This document shows positions 43,766 through 54,363 of a DNA stretch of 64,000 bases, one piece after another. Made by a program: the position numbers and the translations under genes. This stretch comes from Linanthus parryae (taxonomy: Eukaryota; Streptophyta; Magnoliopsida; Ericales; Polemoniaceae). The stretch spans positions 2,918,584 to 2,982,583 of the forward strand of contig JALGPY010000034.1 of assembly GCA_023055425.1 (NCBI GenBank), read 5' to 3'. The notes beneath the pieces are model-generated. The model saw only the letters and a list, made by a program, of their open reading frames with translations, ran no database searches and was not told where the DNA came from. Every line of letters begins with the position of its first letter. Position 1 is the stretch's first letter.

Positions 43766-43779
43766 ACAAACATGTATTT

Positions 43780-44526
43780 ACAAATCATCTTAGATGTCTC
43801 TAACCTAAAACAAGTGCTGCAAAGGCGATGATTATTCCGTAGAATCATTTACAATTAATGGAGAGAAGCAGTTTCATACTGTATTTGTATTAGAAATTGA
43901 AGTAAGAAGAATCACTGTACAGTGGAAACAACCAAGACTGAATGACAATGTTACGATACTGTAGTCATACAAACATATTACGACATTGCTTGTGTTCTCA
44001 AGGCAGGGAGAATTCCCAATCTGTATCCATGAACCAGAAGAATTGTAAAAAAATTGTACATTTGTCTTGTGTAATGACTTTACACTACGTTCAAACGACG
44101 AACCACTTATTAGCTAGCTAGTACAGAAGCATTATCAGTAACCTTGCGCCGAATTCGCACTGCTATGGATAATCAATGTAAATAGGGAATGCAGCGTACA
44201 TTGACAAATACACATATACACATTTGCTGACGTATATTTCAAAAATGGGATACCCCTTAACAAAAATGTCATTTTGGTAAAACTATGTACATTGCAGTTG
44301 GAATATTGGAACTACAAAAAGAACAACCGCGATAAGTACAAACGCTTCAGAACATGAAGTAGAGATGCAGAATTATAAGCATTCCTAGGCGCGTAAAATA
44401 TTTGATTTGGTTTACCATTTCATGTGCCGCTTCTGAAACATGAAGTCCATGAATCAAAATACTTGCAGTACTATATCCACTTCTCCTGAAACCAAGCGGA
44501 AACTTTTGGTCCCAGCAGTGTATGGA
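43780..44526. other. Intergenic, 3' side of F-box pseudogene
   Basis: No gene or repeat recognised. Part next to 44,527 is likely the former 3' UTR of the minus-strand F-box pseudogene. Confidence 0.45.
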
Positions 44527-45608
44527 TCAATAAACTGAAGCAAAACTCTCACTGTACACAGAGTGATTAAGTGCCACGTGTCTTGTTCCCTGAAACTTTT
44601 TGGTCGCACCAGTTTCGGGGTCGCACAAGAAAAGTTCGCCTAGGCCATTGCTTACAACAACCAAGGTAATATGATCCTTGCTCAAAGTCCCTTATGCAAA
44701 TGCAACCTTCTCTGATGGCCTACAAACTATTTCTTTGGACCATTGACTGGTACCACGGCAATTATTCATCGTCCATACCTCAAAATAAGTAGGAGAATCT
44801 GAGCCAGTGCGCACACGAACAAACAAGGCAAGTGATCCTTTGTGACTCCCAAGTCTTGTGACTCCACATTTATACGGCAGCTGAATAAAACTAAATGACT
44901 CATCAACCATGTCAAAACATAGGATGTACTCGTCCCCACCGTATCTAATGTATGCATCCCAATACATGTGTGTCCCCACATATGTGACGTCCCTCATACT
45001 ACCGCTAAAGTATATTCCATGATCGGCAGTTAGTTCCTTTGAACTCCAAGAGTTAGACTTCGAGGTAAACATATTAACTTGGATATCGCTGCCCGAAATC
45101 CCAATCCGTGCCACCTTAAAAGTATTGGCTCCTTTATTGAAATAAAATCCACAGCTATAATACCCCATTTTATAAAAAGGGGGATAGTCTCCAGCAATTT
45201 GTCTACACTGTTTAGTCGCGGGGTTCCAGATGACAAATCCTTCACGCCAAATGGATAAAGATAAACATATCAATCCATTTGAACAACCCACAACCTCTAA
45301 CCGATCTAGAAGAACTGGAATGGTAAGATCTATTGGGACATCGAAGAAGCGGAAGGATACAGTGGTAGATGCACCATTGGGGACACAAGAATGGCATGAT
45401 ATGGAGAATTCATTCTTTTTATGATCATTGTTGGGCATGAAGTCTGTCTGGTGTTGGGCATAAAATCTTCAGAGAGGATAAGGTTGTACCAAAGTTTACA
45501 AACGCACTTACACCGTAAGCATGTTCTGATTGGCAGTCTGACGAGGATATATGTGTAAATCATTTGGCAACTCTGTCTCTCTTTGTCTGTCTTGATGATC
45601 TTCCACAA
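44527..45608 (-). pseudogene. F-box/F-box-associated pseudogene (copy 4)
   Basis: On the minus strand the head (45,608-45,430) has an F-box-like YILVRLPIRTCLRCKCVCKL and WYNLILSEDFM. A frame change near 45,430 leads into a 248-residue stretch with VGCSNGLICLSLS, FVIWNPATKQCRQI, CGFYFNKGANTFKVARI, FTSKSNSWSSKEL and YFEVWTMNN. A TAA near 44,692 ends it, but the same frame continues past the stop with LVVVSNGLGELFLCDPETG and YSESFASVY to a stop at 44,527. Both breaks are single events, so inactivation is recent. A readthrough or a shortened protein without F-box is possible but unlikely to work. Confidence 0.88.
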
Positions 45609-46631
45609 GAGAAGCTATTGGAGGTAGTGCCATCATGGAGTTCTTCATAATCTACAGGATATAAACCCAAAGAAATCAAAGACAGCTACGACTCCGACAC
45701 GGAAGCTATACAAAAATAAATGGATAGTACACGGTAATTTTAAATCAGCAGTAAAAATTCTCAATATTCTTATGTAGAAGAATTTACCACTAAAATACCA
45801 CGATTTAACAAAATTTACCCCCCACCGGCCAGCACGAGGCAGGACTTTCAGTTTTCTTAGAAAATAAATTACACCCCTCAACAACTGCAATAACAATAGT
45901 GGACCATAATTTTAAAAACCAGACTAGACAGGCCGGTTGAACCTCGGACCGGCCACCTAACCGGTCCGGTCCTCTAATGGGATTGGTGATGCAATGAAAC
46001 TCGTCAACCCTGTTGGTTTTTCACTGAACCAGAGAACCAGCCGGTTTTCGCCGGCTTTACCAGTTCTTGCAAAAAATTACAGACCTCCAGCTTAACCATA
46101 GTGCGGCCGAAAGACTAACTAGAATTATCAGAATTCAAATGATGCCCAAAATAGTTATGTAAACAAATCAAAGTGAGCCTGAAAGATAGTTAACTGATGA
46201 CTTTCAATTAAGGATTCTTGAACAAAATATACAGTTAGCACTCACCAATTTATTTATTTAGTAATTGAAATTGATATCTACATTCTCAAATAGAGGTTAT
46301 AATCGGATTCTGCGGGTAGGGAGTCAATTTTATTCTAAATTTCTTGTAGCCATAGTAGAAGAAAGCAACATAGCGTTTTTCTATTTTTTTTGAGGATTTT
46401 TTTCGTCGTGTCAAGTCTGCTTGCACGCACCTCAGACCAAATATACCTATAGTTTAGATAGTCTCGTCAATCCAGAGCCTTCCGGAGCGTGCAATCAAAG
46501 AGGTTACAATACATAAGAAACACTGAAATCGGAGATTTCAGACAAAAAATCAATGGCAATAATAGCAGGGGGTAAACAATCGAATTGCAGAGATTAATGG
46601 AAAGAAATCGAGCACGCCAACACACCAACCG

Positions 46632-46680
<49 letters not shown>

Positions 46681-46969
46681 CCGGTAGCCAAACCTAATCA
46701 GCGATTCCCAACTTCTCCGTCACAGAGAGAGATGTTCGAACTGGGCCTAAAACCTTTGACGGACAATTGTTTGTGTTCCATTTGGGCATATTCGAACTGG
46801 GCCTTTGTGGGAAGGGAGTAAAATTATTTACTCAAACTAAATGGACTTAAACTCAATAATTATTAGACCTATCAAATCCAACTATCGGCCCAATAATGTC
46901 TTAGCAAAGCATTATATTTATTTAATTTCCTGTTAGTGCAGAGACGTACTACAGAACTTATGTGAGCAA
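45609..46969. other. Intergenic with a (GA)21 microsatellite
   Basis: At 45,905-46,075 there is a GC-rich patch of CCGGTC and CCGGTT words, like the termini of some MULEs, but no closed inverted repeat was found. At 46,430-46,480 the phrase CCTATAGTTTAGATAGTC matches the SINE-like sequence at 29.36 kb. A pure GA tract of 21 units lies at 46635-46676. No gene. Confidence 0.6.
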
Positions 46970-47302
46970 CAACTTCAAAATTTTTGTGTAAAATATATGA
47001 AAGTTCAAAACCAGAACCATGTCTAGTTCCACTGAAACATGCTTATGAGATCCTTACGACTGATACCCATTCCTAGGCAGGCTAAGCTCGTGCAAATATC
47101 ACATTTCATACTGAGTGTGGAAGATCACGGGTTAAAATACATATCGAGTGTGAAAGATGACAAATATTTCACTATGTATATTTGACCTATCTTAGTATAT
47201 TCCAGTAGAACGTCAGCAACGAGGAATGATTTACTAACTTAAATCTTTGGGTAGAGCACCGTAATCTTATAAAAAACTGATTTAAATTTAAATGCAAGCA
47301 TC
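46970..47302 (+). repeat. Block A, copy 3, left part
   Basis: CAAATATTTCACTATG, TATATTCCAGTAGAACGTCAG and GGGTAGAGCACCGTAATC align with block A copies 1 and 2. The copy stops at GCATC (47298-47302), where a solo LTR begins, and resumes at 51,311 with GCATCCAACAAAATATTCC. Confidence 0.8.
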
Positions 47303-48714
47303 TGATACGGGTTAACCGTATCTGCAACGCTACGTAGTATTATTATTTATTTAATTGTTAGTTAGCATTATTTATTAGTCAGTTTATTTATCTAATTAGC
47401 TTAATTAATTATTTATCTATTCTATAAATTAGAACGATTGACTTCTTTCTGGCCGTTAGATTAAATCAACCCCGACCGTTAGATCTCATTTACTTCAGGA
47501 ATGAATTTTGGAAAGAGAAAATAACACACAACCTAACAGAAACCCACGAACTCATTCTAACTGTCCGCCTTCTTCCCTCTCTCTCACGTCAGGGAGAAGC
47601 CCAGACGAGAAGGGAAGAGGCGACTTCCGTTCCGATTCGCTGTAGCCTGTCGCCGTCGGATTACAAAGACAATTGGGAATAGCAACGTCGCCGCCCTTCT
47701 TCTTCCACCGCCGTCGCTATCCAACGTTGCCGCCCACTCGCTGGAGATTTCAATATTGGGGTTCGATTTTATTCTTTGCAATCGTTTTTTTTTTCTTCGT
47801 TGGAGCAACCGGGTTTCATTTTATTTCTTCGCAATCAGTTTTTTCCCTTAGCTGGAGCAACCTGCACAAATTCGATTAGGGCATAGTTAATTACCTGTCT
47901 TTGTTGATCTCCTCTCACATTGTCGTTGTTCTTCGATTCAGACTCAGGTTCGCTGCCCTCTGTTTGTGTTGCTGTTGTTGTATCAATTTCTGAGCAGCTT
48001 TCACAGGGCCAGGTTCGTTGTCATCTTTTTTTAAGTTCATTTTAGGGCTGGGTTCGATCCAATTTGTTCTGCTTCTTCTTTGATTTTCGCCAACATTTGC
48101 TTCAATTGTAATTCTTCTCCTTCTTATTCCACCCTTCAACCCTAGGTTTACATGGGTTCATGGGTTAGGGCTGCAATTGTAGCTCTTATGTACTAGGGAT
48201 TTTAGTGAACTTGGTGATTGGTGTTTACTGTGCCGTATGTGATTCATATGTAGGTGTCTTCTCCGGATTTTGATTAAACAACATGGATGTATTAGGTTCA
48301 GGTTCAACCTCTTAAACCATTTGAATGTTGCTGAGATAAATAGCATATTCTGAAAATTATTTTACTAATCAAATTTTGGGTTAGAATTAGGGTAACAACA
48401 GAAACCACAATGCTTAAACCAGGATTAGAACTTACTCTTAATATATAGAGTACTTCAGCATTCAGATTGAATGTCATGCTAATCGTTTGTGTCCTCTTTT
48501 TCCCAGCCTTAGAAGAGGGTTTAGTCTATTTGGAGTTTTAGTAGTTTTATCCATTAAACAGTTGATTGCCTAAGTAAATGTCATGAAGTCACTTTAGAGC
48601 AGCATCCTTCAGGGGTGAAGCTCTTTTTTCTCAAACTGTTAAGTTCTTTTCCCTCTCACACACAACTACAATTTTTTAATTCCCCTAAAAGTACAGTTTT
48701 CTCATATATTTTTT

Positions 48715-48764
48715 CAGGTTTGGCTCCCACTAGAAACAAAAGTGCAGATTTGCCAAGGTAAATC
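48715..48764 (+). other. Exon-like segment inside the Helitron
   Basis: GTTTGGCTCCCACTAG...TTGCCAAG is bordered by TTTTTTCAG on the left and GTAAATC on the right, so it has exon-like splice borders. It lies 130 bp upstream of the deaminase exon and may belong to the same captured gene, but its reading is too short to assign. Confidence 0.3.
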
Positions 48765-48895
48765 AGCCTATTTATGTCATTCTATCATTATCCTAATGAT
48801 GATTCGTTTATGCAAAATCTCTTAGAAATTAGGACTATTTCTGGGCTCATGTTCCTATTCTGATTTACGTTTTCACTGAATTGTGTTGTTCTGAG

Positions 48896-49009
48896 GTTGG
48901 TATTGATTGGTACGTGGAAAAAGTGCAATGGGCGATCACTGTTGAGTCCAAAGGGTGGCACTGTGAATGATTCCCACGCAGAAGTCATAGCGAGAAGATC
49001 CCTACTGAG
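48896..49009 (+). pseudogene. Captured exon of tRNA-specific adenosine deaminase (TAD1/ADAT1-like)
   Basis: Bordered by CTGAG on the left and GTACTG on the right, this 114-bp exon reads [10 protein letters not shown] then [24 protein letters not shown] with the HAE triplet is the active-site signature of the A_deamin family: the histidine binds zinc and the glutamate shuttles the proton. In TAD1/ADAT1 the enzyme converts adenosine 37 of tRNA-Ala to inosine. The upstream conserved Gly-Thr-Gly-Thr-Lys-Cys motif is altered here to GTWKKC. No neighbouring coding exon could be recognised, so this is a gene fragment carried by the Helitron and not a working gene. Its splice borders show it was captured as genomic DNA. 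Confidence 0.8.
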
Positions 49010-50794
49010 GTACTGCTAATTGGATGACTGCTTTAAGTGGTTTTTTATTGTGGGGAAATCATGTACTAGCCTAACTGATAATTTCTTATCCCGAAACATA
49101 ACTCAATTTTGCAATATTACTATGCCATACTATTCTCCAAAATGTACTGATACTGAGTGGTTATCGTGAATTAGGGAACTCTTTTTCCTGAATTAGGGAA
49201 AGCTTTCACTGTATTTGAGTTTATGGTTGTTCTATTAGAGCTTTTATGATCTGTTGTAAGGAATATTCCGTCAAAGAAACTAATTAAACGGGTACCTCCG
49301 GAGCAATTTTGTCTTACAAATTTAAAGGGTAAAATCAGTTAAAATATTTTGATTGTCAATGGAGGATTGTAGGCTACCTGTGATTATGTTATTGGTCGGC
49401 ATAATGATCTATGGCCAGCTTTTGTGTTTCTTCCCTGCCAATGTGGTCAATATTACTTCTCAGTTTTGTCTATTTTGTTCTCTTAGATTTCAGTCTGTGG
49501 CATAGGCTTTCAGTGCCCTGAGTCGCCGATTGATTTTCACACTTTTCGTTTATGTAATACACTTACGTTGTGCAGTCGAGTGCGAGAGGAGTTGTGTTTT
49601 GGAGAAACTAACGTACTTCTGTTCAGTTGTTTTGGGTAGAAAGTTTAGTGGACGATCATCCTGCAGAAGGTATCTACTTTTTCTTAAGACCGTGTTGTAA
49701 ATTATAGGATGTTAGAAACCCATGTTGTTGTCTTAGATCAGACTTATCCATCCGTGTTTTCCTAACTTTGAGACCATCTATGAATGTGAAATGAACATCA
49801 TAATAGTACTACTATATGTTAGAATTTATCGTGGATTTCTTTTTCGTTTGTTCTCTAATAATAGTACTCACAGCCAAAGGTTTACCTTTCATAATGATAT
49901 TTCTCTTCTAAAGCATCCAGATAATTACCCCACCTCCGTTCAAAGAGCTCTTATAAATTTGAGCTTTAAGTAATTGGCGATTTAGGCTTGGAAGTGATTT
50001 AAACAACAGCTGGTTTGAAAGCATGCATCGATTCCTAATTTTCGGTCTTTAACCCACCTTGGTTCTAAGAGCTTTCTACTTTACCTGTTGATTTTCTATG
50101 TTCTCAGGTTTGTGAAAATACTAACTTCTCGTGGCAACACGTTCAGCAGCCTACACTAGATATAACAGTTATAGTGGTACCAAAGGTTTAAATGTTTTTT
50201 TATTTATTAACTTCTACGTATTTCATAGCTATAATTGCTCCCAATTTGCATTGCTATAGGACTTGGAGCTGACTGTTGTTTTATTTGTTTTCTTTCTATT
50301 AGGTACTAGAAGATTGGATTCTTCTGCGCAGAAAAAGAAAAGAAAGGAAGATTGGATTCTCATATAGTACTTCAGATTTCTGACGGGATGCTTACTCCTA
50401 CACATGAAGGATAAACATTCAAAACATATGCTTGAGACTTGATAGGTGTAAAGAATTCATCTTATTGAGATAGTTTGGAAAATGTCTAGCCAAATATTAA
50501 GCCAACGCTTTGCTCAAAAATGTCTTTGGAAAGCTATTTAGAGTATTTATTCAGGGATTGTGCTCTACGGTAAAATTTTAATTTGTTCCATAGGTGTTAC
50601 TACTGGTGAAGTAATTTTACCGTTTCTTTGAGGTAGTGCCCTCGGGCACGGGCAATTTCCTAGTTTAATTAGATAGTAGACTGGGCCGAGCCCGTTAGAT
50701 CACGTTGTCTAGTTAGGGTTAGTTGCTTTTTCTATTTAAACAATATAGTTTCATTATTTTATCAGTCAATCAAAGAAGAAATTGAAAGTGTTTT

Positions 50795-51242
50795 AGGGCT
50801 AGTTTGAGAATGCTGTGGCGGTGGTAAAAAGCTGCTGTGTGAAAACACAGTAGAAAGCTGTTTTGAGTTCTTGATAAATGTTGTTTGGTAAATATTACGT
50901 AGAAGCTGCTGTGAAATATTGATATAGTAATTTTGTGTTTGGTACAATCAACTGTGAAGTTGCTGTGAGAGGGTAAAATGACAAAAATATATGACATGTG
51001 TCATTTCCGGAAAAATAACTATTGATATTTTAAAAAATTGTAATGTCAAAATCGGTTGTAGATAAATTAATCAAAAACACTTTCTGGAAAAGCATCTCCC
51101 CCCTTGTTTCCTGAAAACTGCTGTGGGACAGTAGAAACTGTCAGGAAAAGCAGAAATTTTATTTTTACCAAACACACTAAAACTGCTTCTGCTGTCGGAA
51201 AGCAGCTTTGCTGGCAGCAGAAGCATTCCCAAGCTCACCCTT
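50795..51242. mobile_element. hAT-like MITE (448 bp)
   Basis: The left end AGGGCTAGTTTGAGAATGCT mirrors the right end, whose complement is AAGGGTGAGCTTGGGAATGCT. Flanks AGTGTTTT (50787-50794) and AGTGTGTG (51243-51250) match at six of eight positions, suggesting an old 8-bp hAT duplication. Near both ends AGCTGCT/GCAGAAGC motifs recur as sub-terminal repeats. It sits in the right part of the solo LTR. Confidence 0.7.
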
Positions 51243-51310
51243 AGTGTGTGTGGGGGGTAAAAACTCTATTCGTGTGTGTTTGTGTGCCCATTAGATACTT
51301 TTTAGTACCA

Positions 51311-51480
51311 GCATCCAACAAAATATTCCCCAAACACCAAAAGAAGCATTCATCAAGATATAGTAAAAATAACAAGACGAACAAGTGCATGCCAGCACAA
51401 GGAATAGAAAAAAAATTCAACAGTACATATAAGAAGGTCAACAGAACTAGCTTCACACGAAAAAAGATCCATTTGAAACT
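51311..51480 (+). repeat. Block A, copy 3, right part
   Basis: GCATCCAACAAAATATTCCC, AGAAGCATTCATCAAGAT and GACGAACAAGTGCATGCC continue block A exactly where the left part at 47,302 stops. Confidence 0.82.
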
Positions 51481-52234
51481 TCTTCTCCCGCAACTCAAAT
51501 CTCGTCATCATTAGAAATGAAAGATTCAAATAGATTTGGATTCGAGTATGTTCTTTCATCTCAAAGCGTGAATTAGAAGTATCTTGTCCACTGGAAGAAT
51601 TGCCAATACGTGTTGTTGAATCGAGGTTATTGGTAGTACATTTATTTTTGGAAGAACCGTCACAAGTAAGTTATTCAAGTTTATTTGCAAAAGCATTTGG
51701 TCCACTGGCAAAAGTATCTCTGCTTTTCAGTTTAGGATAATTTTTGGAGGTACTTGGTTCATTGGACAAGTCAGCCTAACTTTATAACTCGAAACAGTAT
51801 TTTGGAATACTTGGTGTGCTGGAAAGATGGTGTCAAATGGTTCTTCTCAACGACATGAGTTGAGTTTTCTAAGAAGGGGAGAATGATGTTGAAGAAGAAG
51901 GAAAATAATTATTACAAGGGAACTATAGAATGATTCAAAAATTTGTCTAATTTTGATATAAATTAGTCATTGTATCCTATTGTAAGGAAAGCATTGATGT
52001 ATGAATAAACCATTGAGTTATGGACATTGATCTCTGAATTTGGGGTGATTCATTTATCCTTGGTGTTTCGAAGTTTTGTCCTTTCCATCTGGCATCATAA
52101 GGTCTGGAAGCTCGTTCAGACGATCGTTTCTGATATGATATTGGCAAGGTAAACCCATAGCACGACAGTTGGGCGTGGTATTTTCGGGAGAGAGGAAACT
52201 ATTTGGTGTGGTCATGGTTGCCGCATAGAAGAAC
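51481..52234. other. Intergenic
   Basis: Phrases such as TTGGTCCACTGGCAAAAG and TTGGTTCATTGGACAAG recur loosely at 51,590-51,830 and hint at a decayed repeat. No gene was recognised. Confidence 0.4.
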
Positions 52235-52810
52235 CGAGGATTGTGGAACGCAATGGCAACCTTCATAGCTCACAATCAAGCTGGATTGATTGGAGTTGGC
52301 TTCGTAAGCTTAGGGGGTGGATGTGCCAAAGATGATGTTGTACAAGCTCTAGAGATTTTACATCCGAGCACTTCCAAGTACAATCAATCTAATCAGACGT
52401 GGTATTCCCTCAATAAAAAAAACAAAAAAAATCAGACGTGGTATCGTTATCCCATTGGTGTGTACTTTTTGTCAGAGATTGGATGAATCCGAGGAGCACA
52501 TTTTTATGAGATGTAAAGGTACTGGGGGTGAATTGCAACACTTGATAAAGATGATATATAGGCAGTGGTTTGTAGTGACGATTTGGTGAATCAAGAAATT
52601 CTGGAATGATAAACTATTTGAAGAATTGAGTTGTGAACAGGGCGTGGAGTATGTGCACTTCGGAAGCAGTTTCCGTCCGTTGCTATTGGCGTAAACTTTG
52701 CATCTTCGGATTTTACACGTGGAATGTGACTCCATTGGGATTGTGGCTGATATAGACAATTTCAATATACACTGTGTCCACGAGCTGCTAATCAAGTTGT
52801 GGCATTAGAC
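52235..52810 (+). pseudogene. LINE tail remnant (RNase H-like and zf-RVT pieces)
   Basis: A frame near 52,250 reads AHNQAGLIGVGFVSLGGG, resembling the RNase H-like tail of plant L1 elements. Near 52,465-52,525 the plus strand reads CTFCQRLDESEEHIFMRC, which has the C-x2-C ... H-x4-C pattern of the zf-RVT domain next to plant LINE reverse transcriptases. Further on ECDSIGIVADIDNF again resembles RNase H. The usual order is partly rearranged and there are several stops. No reverse transcriptase core remains. Confidence 0.5.
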
Positions 52811-53004
52811 TTCGATCTATTTTGACAGGACTTGTACCCTATTGGGCTCAATCTTGTATTCTGATGGACAAGGCTAGCTTAGCCGTTGTTTATTATTAAT
52901 CCATTTTCTCAAAACGTACATAAAATGATTTACAATTATGACCATGGACATATTGTAATTAAAATTGTTATTTTGTAGCATTTCACTATTATGAATATTT
53001 CTCG

Positions 53005-53100
53005 TGGAGATGCAGCTAGGGAGGGTAGTGGAGCGTTGGAAGTCCCTGCATGAGGTCCTGGGTTCAAACCCGGTTGACGACAAAACAATTTCTCAAACAC

Positions 53101-53126
<26 letters not shown>
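53005..53126 (+). mobile_element. tRNA-derived SINE with A26 tail
   Basis: A-box-like GGGTAGTGGAGCGTTGG (about 53,018), B box GGGTTCAAACCCGG (53,060-53,073), a short body GTTGACGACAAAACAATTTC and a run of 26 A (53,101-53,126). The body is shared with the fragment at 2,678. The pure tail suggests it is fairly young. A target duplication was not found with confidence. Confidence 0.7.
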
Positions 53127-53131
<5 letters not shown>

Positions 53132-53183
53132 TGGACATTGGTACCATCGATCTTGCTTGCTTTTCTCTAGCCTGACGCTGTTG

Positions 53184-53259
53184 ACCTCGCAATGAGTGTT
53201 TTAGCCTTGCAGAACACGGCAACCTCGCAATGAGTGTTTTAGCCTTGCAGAACACGGCA
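53184..53259. repeat. Exact 38-bp tandem duplication
   Basis: A 38-bp unit starting ACCTCGCAATGAGTG and ending AACACGGCA occurs twice in a row without a difference (53184-53221 and 53222-53259). Confidence 0.95.
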
Positions 53260-53279
53260 ATAAAAAAACAGATAGAAGA

Positions 53280-53291
53280 TTTTTTTTTTTT

Positions 53292-53322
<31 letters not shown>
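53280..53322. repeat. T22 directly followed by G21
   Basis: A run of 22 T (53280-53301) passes without a break into 21 G (53302-53322). Runs of both kinds this long and adjacent are unusual; the true length may be uncertain because homopolymers are error-prone. Confidence 0.85.
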
Positions 53323-53590
53323 CTTAAAGGGCTTGCTGTCGAATAGTGCTACTATGGATCTTCAACCTAACATTCTGTGTCACATGAACATGGCTGACAA
53401 TCATCAGATTCCTGGAGACACTCAGGAAGAAGGAGAAAAATTAGCACACACAACATAATCTTCAAATACTGAGCAACACAACATGTTCCTTTACCAAAAA
53501 TATATTTTCATTCCTAGTGAGTGCTGGTGTGCTTCTCATACACATCAATCTTGGTATAAGATCATCTTGTGCAGAAAAACCTAATTCAGC

Positions 53591-53901
53591 TGATAGCAGA
53601 TTCGTTATCGATCGGGCACACAAACACGAACACACGCCGAAAACACTAAAAATAAAAACGCTACCACTTTAAATTCTTTTCTTGATGAATAAAACGAACG
53701 ATTACAGTGTTCAAATAAAAAATAAAGCTAACCCTAACCTAAACGGTTCGACCTAACGGGCCCGGTAAAGAACCGTTTAAAAAAACCCGTTCCAATTATT
53801 TAAATAAGTAACTTATTAAATAATTTTAATTAACAAATAAACTAATTAACAAATAAATAAATACATGACACGGGTGATGACAATACGGTTGACCTGTATC
53901 A
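53591..53901 (-). mobile_element. Intact solo LTR (311 bp)
   Basis: On the plus strand it begins TGATAGCAGATTCG and ends GACCTGTATCA, flanked by TCAGC on both sides (53586-53590 and 53902-53906). On the minus strand it starts TGATACAGGTCAACCGTAT, like the split solo LTR at 47,303. A solo LTR arises by recombination between the two LTRs of a full element. No TATA box is certain; an AT-rich region lies in the centre. Confidence 0.9.
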
Positions 53902-53906
53902 TCAGC

Positions 53907-54363
53907 CCTACAGCTGAATTGTTCCAACAATGATTTATGTATTGTTGTCAAACACGGCAAAATCAATGAAGCCAAACTGTCGTATACTAGTATAATCCAA
54001 CATGATCAACATCCAACAAATATACTCTATCGCCAGTCTTCGACCAATTTTTTTTGCCGTAACTGAAAAACTCACAATCACTTCTTCTTCACTCCAAGAA
54101 TTGACCCTGGACGTGTGAATTAATGTGTTTGCTCTTGAGACGAGTATGATTTACATTCCGGATAAAAGTTGCTTGTCTTCGTTTCTGAACATTGTGTATT
54201 AAAGCATACCATGTTTTGGACACGCACCGAAATCGGGCCACAGATATTACTGGTAGCCTAAGGAGGATCTCTGTAATCGCATCTTGCTCCGCAATAAAAC
54301 GACGAGAGCATATGAAGTAGTTCCAGGTTCTGGATAAGCACTTTCACCGGATCAAAGATCTTA
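53907..54363. other. Intergenic, with a short repeat either side of the MITE
   Basis: No gene. GGTAGCCTAAGGAGGATCTC with TGTAATCGCAT (54,251-54,281) is repeated on the other side of the MITE as GGCAGCCTTAGTAGGATCTC with TCTAATCGCAT (54,694-54,724), so a local duplication preceded or accompanied the insertion. Confidence 0.5.

Larger units (their letters stand above)
47416..50663 (+). mobile_element. Non-autonomous Helitron with a captured gene fragment
   Basis: The 3' end has the hairpin GTGCCCTCGGGCAC (50636-50649), then ten bases and CTAG (50660-50663) followed by T. The 5' end TCTATTCTATAAATTAG follows an A at 47,415, giving the A/T insertion typical of Helitrons. Both borders are supported independently because the flanks rejoin into a solo LTR of the expected length. 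No Rep/helicase domain is seen. Inside are a TAD1/ADAT1-like exon at 48,896-49,009 and a 5'-UTR-like segment at about 47,560-47,880 (CT-rich, CGCCGCCC). Such gene capture is well known for plant Helitrons. Confidence 0.82.
47303..51310 (+). mobile_element. Solo LTR, split by a Helitron and a MITE
   Basis: It begins TGATACGGGTTAACCGTAT and ends TTTTTAGTACCA, flanked by GCATC (47298-47302 and 51311-51315) inside block A. Without the Helitron (47416-50663) and the MITE, about 304 bp remain, close to the 311 bp of the intact relative at 53,591-53,901. Shared landmarks with that relative are GGT[T/C]AACCGTAT at the start, TTAGGGTTAG in the middle and GTGTTTGTGTGCCC near the end. No internal region is present, so it is a solo LTR or a very short element. 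Confidence 0.85.

Noticed and set aside
45905..46075. CCGGTC/CCGGTT-rich patch as a MULE
   Set aside because: No matching inverted end and no 9-bp duplication could be found.
53280..53322. T-run plus G-run as telomere-like DNA
   Set aside because: The plant telomere repeat is TTTAGGG; here there are two homopolymers and no TTTAGGG units.
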